Source of the DNA: Bacillus sp. FJAT-29814
GTDB taxonomy: Bacteria > Bacillota > Bacilli > Bacillales > Cytobacillaceae
Length of the DNA stretch: 64,000 bases
Direction: 5' to 3'
NCBI RefSeq assembly: GCF_001510715.1
Contig: NZ_LMTJ01000001.1
Location: 758,340 to 822,339 of the forward strand
The translations under genes and the position numbers were made by a program. Positions 58,830 through 64,000 of the stretch are shown here, in pieces. The first letter of the stretch is position 1. Each line of letters begins with the position of its first letter. The notes under the pieces are model-generated. The model had not been told where the DNA came from. It saw nothing but the letters and a program-made list of their open reading frames with translations, and did no database searches.

Positions 58830-59651
58830 TTACTTTCTGTTCGCGAACGGCCCCTGCTTGGTAAAATATTGATCAATAACCTGTAACACACCGCTGTCGG
58901 TATTGGGAGGAGCTATGTAGTTGGCTATTTCCTTGACTGCATCGCCTCCATTTTCCATGGCAAAACTATAGGAAACATGCTTCAGCATCTCAATGTCATT
59001 GCCGCCATCGCCAAACGCCATCATTTCCTCTGGTTTAAGGCCCCATTTTTCCTGGAGCCTCTCAATGCCTGCTGCTTTATGGCACCCTGGTAAAATTAAA
59101 TCAATACTTCCATGGCCACTTGCAACGGGCGTCAGGTAATTGCCTATTTTGTCCTGAAGCAAATCCCGCAGCCCCTCGGTCTCTTCAAACGGACACGCCA
59201 AGGCGAATTTTAGAATTTGATCATCGACAACATCAAAAGTAGGCACTCGTTTTAACCGATGATAATACCTATTGATCATCTCAAAAGATTCCTCCGAGAG
59301 ACTCTCCAAAACATAAGCACTTTCTTTCCCGCATAAAACAACAGAAATCTGCGTGTGCTGCAAAATTTCTTTTGTTACAGCCTTCACGATCTCCTCTGGA
59401 ACATTGGCCGAGAATAATTCCTCACCCTGGTCCACAACAAAAGCACCATTTTCGGCTACATAGCTAATCTCATCTTGAAAATCGCCGAAGAAGGACTTCA
59501 ACTGATAGTATTGATTTCCACTGGCCACCACAAAGCGAATGCCCTCTTCCTTCATTCTTAGGTATTGCTTGAAAAAGCGTTCCCGGTCATAGTCCTGTTG
59601 ATTGTTCAAAAAAGTCCCATCCATATCGACAGCGATTAGTTTAATTGACAT
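58830..59651 (-). CDS. Cof-type HAD hydrolase (YbjI/SupH-like)
   Basis: 273 residues. Motif I LIAVDMDGTFLNNQQDYDRE, motif II FVVASGNQYYQLKSFF, CHKAAGIERLQ lysine and motif IV MAFGDGGNDIEMLKHVSYSFAMENG identify a class IIB HAD of the SupH/YbjI branch, flavin- or sugar-phosphatase-like. Different from the neighbouring HAD (low similarity), so not a tandem duplicate. GGAGG precedes the ATG. Confidence 0.87.
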   Translation of the reverse strand: MSIKLIAVDMDGTFLNNQQDYDRERFFKQYLRMKEEGIRFVVASGNQYYQLKSFFGDFQDEISYVAENGAFVVDQGEELFSANVPEEIVKAVTKEILQHTQISVVLCGKESAYVLESLSEESFEMINRYYHRLKRVPTFDVVDDQILKFALACPFEETEGLRDLLQDKIGNYLTPVASGHGSIDLILPGCHKAAGIERLQEKWGLKPEEMMAFGDGGNDIEMLKHVSYSFAMENGGDAVKEIANYIAPPNTDSGVLQVIDQYFTKQGPFANRK

Positions 59652-59826
59652 GTAAGTTCCTCCGTTTTGATTGTTATAGTTAGCTAAAATAATCCAATCA
59701 TTTCCTCATATTCTATTTTATCAAAAACAAGGCGACGAAGATTAAAAAAAAGCCCCCCTCATTACGAATCTAGAAATTCGCTTCTGAAAGGAACTCTTTT
59801 TTAAATTATTCATTGTTAATTTTTCG

Positions 59827-60066
59827 TGTAGATATGAGAATTCATAGGCGGAGAATTCCGACTAATGTATGTAGTCGAGGCTTAAAAAGCAGAAATAAGC
59901 GGAATATTCCGATTAACTGCTCTAAATATGACAAAATCCAGTGATTTTTATAAAATAAACGGAAAAATCCTCTTATTTTTAGGGAAATATGGGTATTTCC
60001 CAATTTAGAAGGAAATCTCCGTTTATTTTTCAAACACTAGGAAATCAAGATTCAGCTATAACAGAG
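59827..60066 (-). repeat. Intergenic repeat, about 240 bp, copy B of an inverted pair
   Basis: Read on the minus strand it runs TCTGTTATAGCTGA...TATGAATTCTCATATCTACAC, matching copy A at 53782-54025 with scattered substitutions and small indels. It includes the same string TTTGAAAAATAAACGGAG and the CGGA/TCCG hairpins. It lies in the gap between the second HAD gene and hcp; nothing else is evident in 59652-60147. Confidence 0.8.
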
Positions 60067-60147
60067 CCTTTTTAAAAAATCTCTACCATTAAAAGCAGCA
60101 GACCAGGCCAAGGCTTAGGTTATTACTGTTCGTTTGTTTTCATACGT

Positions 60148-61806
60148 TTAAGCTAAAGCCATATATGCTTCGATGTCTTCTAGAACGGTTGAAATGGTGC
60201 TAATACCAAAGTTTTCAACAAGGACTTTCGCTACACCTGGCGATAGGAACGCAGGAAGTGTTGGTCCTAATTTAATATCTTTCACACCCAGATATAATAG
60301 GGCCAATAGGACAATAACCGCCTTCTGCTCATACCATGCCAAGTTATATTCGATTGGCAATTCATTGATATCATTTAACTCAAAGATTTCTTTTAGCTTC
60401 ATGGCAACCACGGCTAAAGAGTAAGAGTCATTGCATTGTCCGGCATCAAGAACACGCGGAATGCCGCCGATATCGCCAAGAGGCAGCTTATTGTAACGAT
60501 ACTTGGCACAACCGGCCGTTAAAATGACGGTATCTTTCGGAAGTGTCTCCGCAAATTCTGTATAGTAGGAACGTGACTTCATTCTTCCATCACAGCCGGC
60601 CATCACAAAGAACTTCTTGATGGCGCCAGATTTCACAGCTGCAACCACTTGATCGGCTAATTGAACCACCTGATTGTGTGCAAATCCGCCAACGATGGTT
60701 CCTTCTTCAATCTGAGTCGGAGCCGGCAACTTTAACGCATGTTCAATGATGGCTGAGAAATCCTTCTTCCCGCCTTCCTGACGGTCAGGAATATGTTTAA
60801 ATCCTGGATACCCTGTTGCACCTGTTGTATAAATGCGGTCAGAGTAGCTTGCTTTAGGCGGTACAATACAGTTGGTGGTAAACAATACTGGTCCGTTAAA
60901 ACTTTCAAACTCTTCTTTTTGCTTCCACCAAGCATTCCCGTAGTTGCCGATAAAATGGTCATACTTTTTGAAGGCCGGATAATAGTTTGCAGGAAGCATT
61001 TCAGAGTGGGTATAAACGTCAACACCTGTTCCCGCTGTTTGCTCCAAAAGTTCTTCAAAGTCTTTTAAATCATGGCCGCTAACGAGTATGGCCGGATTGT
61101 TGCCTACACCGATATTTACTTCCGTCATTTCAGGGTGTCCGTAAGATGTTGTATTGGCTTTATCGAGTAACGCCATCACATCGACACCAAATTTTCCGGT
61201 TTCCATTACTAAGGCGATAAGGTCATCGGCAGTTAATGTATCATCTTCGGTTGCTATAAGGGCTTTCTCGATAAAATCAAAAATCGCCTCGTCTTCATAG
61301 CCTAAATTCTGGGCATGTTCAGCATAGGCAGCCATACCTTTTAATCCGAATAAATCAAGCGAACGTAAGCTTCGTACATCCTCATTCTCTGTTGAAAGAA
61401 TACCGACTTGCTTTTCTTCAGATTTCCTTACAAATTCATTCCGTTTCCCAGTCCAAGTTGCATATTCCGGATATTGACGTTTTTCAAAGGCACCCTGATT
61501 GATTAGTCTGTTCTTTATAAGGTCGCGCTCTTGAAGAGCATTTTCGATTCGCTTTGAAATCGAATGCTCATCAAAATTGGCATTGGTAATAGTCGTGAAA
61601 AGACCATCGATGATCAGACGATTGGTTTTTGGAAGATGAATGCCAGCTTGACGTGCTTGTTGATTATATAAGGCAACGCCTTTAAGTGTATAAATTAACA
61701 AATCCTGCAGATTCGCAACCTCACTTGTCTTTCCACATACCCCGGCCTGTAAGTTACAACCAATTCCTTTCAAGGCTTCCTGACATTGATGACAAAACAT
61801 ACTCAT
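60148..61806 (-). CDS. hcp: Hydroxylamine reductase / hybrid cluster protein
   Basis: 552 residues. The N-terminal cluster ligands are [14 protein letters not shown] then GVCGK (Cys5, Cys8, Cys17, Cys24; C-x2-C-x8-C-x6-C). The hybrid 4Fe-2O-2S site ligands follow in [54 protein letters not shown] and [12 protein letters not shown]. Hcp reduces hydroxylamine to ammonia and, in Escherichia coli, NO to N2O, protecting from nitrosative stress in low oxygen. GGAGG stands eight bases before the ATG at 61806. An FNR-type site upstream fits anaerobic control. No hcr reductase gene is adjacent. Confidence 0.94.
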   Translation of the reverse strand: MSMFCHQCQEALKGIGCNLQAGVCGKTSEVANLQDLLIYTLKGVALYNQQARQAGIHLPKTNRLIIDGLFTTITNANFDEHSISKRIENALQERDLIKNRLINQGAFEKRQYPEYATWTGKRNEFVRKSEEKQVGILSTENEDVRSLRSLDLFGLKGMAAYAEHAQNLGYEDEAIFDFIEKALIATEDDTLTADDLIALVMETGKFGVDVMALLDKANTTSYGHPEMTEVNIGVGNNPAILVSGHDLKDFEELLEQTAGTGVDVYTHSEMLPANYYPAFKKYDHFIGNYGNAWWKQKEEFESFNGPVLFTTNCIVPPKASYSDRIYTTGATGYPGFKHIPDRQEGGKKDFSAIIEHALKLPAPTQIEEGTIVGGFAHNQVVQLADQVVAAVKSGAIKKFFVMAGCDGRMKSRSYYTEFAETLPKDTVILTAGCAKYRYNKLPLGDIGGIPRVLDAGQCNDSYSLAVVAMKLKEIFELNDINELPIEYNLAWYEQKAVIVLLALLYLGVKDIKLGPTLPAFLSPGVAKVLVENFGISTISTVLEDIEAYMALA

Positions 61807-61832
61807 AAAAAAGACCTCCATAAAACCTATTA

Positions 61833-61897
61833 TGTAAATTCTTTCACATATTTAAGGATATTGGTTTTGGCCTGTCTTTAGTGTGAAGTAAATCACA
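61833..61897 (-). promoter_or_regulatory. FNR/CRP-type sites in front of hcp
   Basis: TGTGAAGTAAATCACA (61882-61897) has perfect TGTGA-N6-TCACA arms, the Fnr consensus. A second, imperfect site, TGTAA-N6-TCACA, lies at 61833-61848, centres 49 bp apart. Placing the first at -41.5 puts the start of transcription near 61848 and a TATCCT -10 at 61860-61855, as expected for Fnr activation; the second site would then overlap the start and could repress. Confidence 0.7.
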
Positions 61898-61928
61898 TAA
61901 TTTAACTTGTCATGAATATGTCAAATTT

Positions 61929-64000
61929 TTAAAGTAGCTTAAACCATTTCGCTGTCAATGTCTCAGAATGTAACATCTCTTCCGGTGTGCCTTCAAATAT
62001 AATTTGTCCGCCTTGTTTTCCTCCTCCTGGACCTAATTCTATTACCCAGTCGCTCGCCGCTATAAAGTCTAGTTTATGTTCGATTATGATAACAGAATTA
62101 CCTCTGTTCACGAGATTTTGAAAAACGTCTAAAAGTTTTTCATTATCTTCAGTGTGTAGTCCTAGTGATGGCTCATCTAATAAGTAGATTTGTCCTTCTT
62201 TTTGTAAGTGACTTGCGAGTTTTAACCGTTGGATTTCCCCTCCGCTTAGGGAACTTGTCGTCTGCCCTAAGGTCAGATACCCTAGTCCTACGTCTTTTAG
62301 CGTATGCACTCTTTTTATGATCTTTGGCGCTTTAAAATAATTGATTGCCTCGTCTATTGTTAAATCCAAAATCTCTACTATATTTTTACTTTGATATCGA
62401 AAGGACAATGCTTCGTTCGAATATCTTGTTCCGTCGCATGCTTCGCAAGGAATCGTCACTGGATCTGCAAAGGCTACTTCCGGTGTTAGGACTCCTTTTC
62501 CTTTGCAGATTGGACATGCTCCCAAAGAGTTAAAGCTGAACAAACCTGCTGGTTGTCCTGTTTCTTTTGAAAATATTGTGCGAATATCGTCCATTATTCC
62601 CATATAGGTGGCTAGGGTTGAACGGTTGGAGATTCCGATGCCGCCTTGTCCTACCATAATCGTTTCCGGATATTTTTCTGCGAAGGCTTCTAACATTAAG
62701 GAGCTTTTACCTGAACCAGATACTCCACAAAGACAGACCAAGAGATCCTTAGGAATATTGACGCTTATATTTTTTAAGTTATTGTTATTTGCTCTGTTTA
62801 TTTTAAAATAACTTTCTATAACCCTTGGATGTTTATTGATTTTTAGCTTGTGATTTAGAGCTGTTGCGGTTGGAGTGTTGTTTAGTCCTGCTAATTTGCC
62901 TTGATAGACAACTTCCCCTCCATTTACACCTGCTCCTGGTCCCATCTCGATTATTTCATCCGCTATTTTTATTACGGATAGATTGTGTTCGATTACGATT
63001 ACCGTATTATGTTGAGCTTTTATCCTTTTTAACTTTTTTATTAAAAGATCTACCTCTTCTGGATGAAGTCCTGCACTAGGTTCGTCGAAAATGTATGTAA
63101 TATTGTTTAGGCTGCTCCCTAGATGACGGGCGATTTTAACTCTTTGAGCCTCGCCGCCGGACAGAGTGCCCATTTTTCTTGACAGACTTAAATATCCCAG
63201 TCCCATGTCGACTAGTTGTTTTATATGTGGGATTGCTTGTTGTGCAATCGATTCTCCCGTTGGGTCAATTATGTTCTTTAGCTCTTCTAGTAATTCCGGA
63301 AGCTCCAATTGATCGTATTCTGCGATATTTAGGCCATTTATTCTACATTCCAATACCTTTGGGTTTAGGCCTGAACCAAGGCAAGTCGGACACAATGAAT
63401 GTGTTGACATTGCTAATACATCATCTTGGGATACTTGTTTTAGTTTTGAGATATCTCTATTTATATAGACGCGCGTAAATCTAGGCAATAACCCATCCCA
63501 CTCTGCATTGTGGGGTCCATTTTTTGTATGAAATGGCGCATAGGCTCTTTCACCTTCCCGGGGACCATATAATAGCAGGTGGAGGTCTTCTTCTGAGTAA
63601 TCCTTTATCGGTTTATCCGGATCAAATAATCCGCACGTCATCATCCAATTACCTTGCCAACCTGAAGGAGATAACGGCTTAAATCTAATGGCATACTCTC
63701 GAAGAGATTTATCGAAATCGACAAGCTTATTTATATTCGGCGTAATTACTTCCCCAAATCCTCCACATTCTGAACATCTGCCAAAGGAACTTTGACTTGA
63801 AAAATCATTGGCAGAACCGATGGATGGCTTTCCTATTCTCGAGAACAAAAGTCTGATTAATGGATTGATATCCATATAGGTGCCTACTGTTGAGCGGGAA
63901 TTTCCTCCTATAGGTCTTTGTTCAACTACTACAACCGGGCTTAAGTTTTGCATGAGATCGGCGTGCGGTCTTTCGTACCTTGGCATTTGATTTCTGACAT
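61929..64000 (-). CDS. UvrA-like ABC ATPase (excinuclease subunit A family), N-terminus beyond window
   Basis: About 690 residues visible; the frame stays open to the right edge, so the first Walker A and N-terminal part are missing. Visible: zinc module CSECGGFGEV, signature LSGGEAQRVKIARHL, Walker B YIFDEPSAGLHPEEV, second Walker A GVSGSGKSS, zinc module CPICKGKGV...CEACDGTR, second signature LSGGEIQRLKLASHL and DEPSLGLHTEDN. The compact size between modules resembles the short UvrA2-type proteins linked to drug resistance rather than the full 950-aa UvrA. More AT-rich than neighbouring genes, which may hint at transfer. Confidence 0.85.
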   Translation of the reverse strand, partial: VRNQMPRYERPHADLMQNLSPVVVVEQRPIGGNSRSTVGTYMDINPLIRLLFSRIGKPSIGSANDFSSQSSFGRCSECGGFGEVITPNINKLVDFDKSLREYAIRFKPLSPSGWQGNWMMTCGLFDPDKPIKDYSEEDLHLLLYGPREGERAYAPFHTKNGPHNAEWDGLLPRFTRVYINRDISKLKQVSQDDVLAMSTHSLCPTCLGSGLNPKVLECRINGLNIAEYDQLELPELLEELKNIIDPTGESIAQQAIPHIKQLVDMGLGYLSLSRKMGTLSGGEAQRVKIARHLGSSLNNITYIFDEPSAGLHPEEVDLLIKKLKRIKAQHNTVIVIEHNLSVIKIADEIIEMGPGAGVNGGEVVYQGKLAGLNNTPTATALNHKLKINKHPRVIESYFKINRANNNNLKNISVNIPKDLLVCLCGVSGSGKSSLMLEAFAEKYPETIMVGQGGIGISNRSTLATYMGIMDDIRTIFSKETGQPAGLFSFNSLGACPICKGKGVLTPEVAFADPVTIPCEACDGTRYSNEALSFRYQSKNIVEILDLTIDEAINYFKAPKIIKRVHTLKDVGLGYLTLGQTTSSLSGGEIQRLKLASHLQKEGQIYLLDEPSLGLHTEDNEKLLDVFQNLVNRGNSVIIIEHKLDFIAASDWVIELGPGGGKQGGQIIFEGTPEEMLHSETLTAKWFKLL

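Noticed and set aside
59842..60033. 63-codon ORF in repeat copy B
   Set aside because: Low complexity, lies wholly in the repeat, and copy A does not keep the frame open in the same way.

Overview
The window reads as chromosome from an endospore-forming Bacillaceae member (Bacillus, Neobacillus or Mesobacillus-like). Pointers are moderate GC, strong AGGAGG-type ribosome binding sites, frequent TTG starts, and Bacillus-type families: YeeI-type YebC, YtoA, YtcJ, YndM (DUF2512), YrzI, KinE-like PAS kinases, GerPA/GerPF-like triplets and a T-box in front of ilvA. There are no rRNA genes, no complete tRNA gene and no CRISPR array. Species cannot be fixed from sequence reading alone. Layout: 0-0.8 kb holds a truncated IS1182-like transposase and a highly structured 133-bp palindromic element. 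0.9-5.9 kb is a mix of housekeeping and accessory genes (PAP2 phosphatase, nitronate monooxygenase, DUF4236, DCC thiol oxidoreductase, VOC, GNAT). 5.9-10.2 kb is a complete trehalose operon treP-treA-treR with TreR-type operators and cre-like sites, divergent from a probable ~100-nt small RNA. 10.4-16.6 kb carries arylamine N-acetyltransferase, an SOS-associated (HMCES/YedK) protease-like protein, three tandem GerPA/GerPF-like spore genes, an RraA-family protein, GNATs and a K+ channel. 16.9-19.3 kb is a small mobile island: a phage G39P-like ORF, a frameshifted TnpB-like RuvC nuclease, a structured non-coding stretch and the 3' third of a tRNA-Pro gene. 19.3-36.6 kb contains an acyltransferase, an AMP-forming acyl-CoA ligase, an esterase, a MocR regulator, a YbaK editing domain protein, a DMT exporter, yeeI, T-box/ilvA, ytcJ, ytoA, a DHFR-like protein and a SCO protein. 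36.7-39.2 kb is a sulfonate/nitrate/taurine-type ABC importer operon. 39.4-53.7 kb carries yndM, an MDR exporter, two PAS histidine kinases, proline iminopeptidase, a second MFS, a GT2 glycosyltransferase, a crcB (fluC) pair, DUF2294, HAD and MBL proteins and a stand-alone receiver. 54-60 kb holds two 50-aa ORFs, VOC, a BNR-repeat lipoprotein/membrane gene pair and two Cof-type HADs, bracketed by an inverted pair of ~240-bp repeats. 60-64 kb has hcp with an FNR-type site and a partial UvrA-like gene running off the right edge. The most unusual feature is the intergenic DNA. At least seven gaps hold arrays of imperfect hairpins or boxes, each gap with its own core sequence but with strikingly regular pitch: exactly 52 bp in three of them (nine, five and two units), 51-62 bp in others, and 21-21-20-20-20 bp in two six-box TCCGCG arrays 38 kb apart. 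Other items worth a look are a GGTGTCAGGCACC dispersed repeat, a palindrome resembling two abutted IS3-type ends, and the TnpB-like/tRNA-Pro island. All function calls rest on motif reading; no database search was run.
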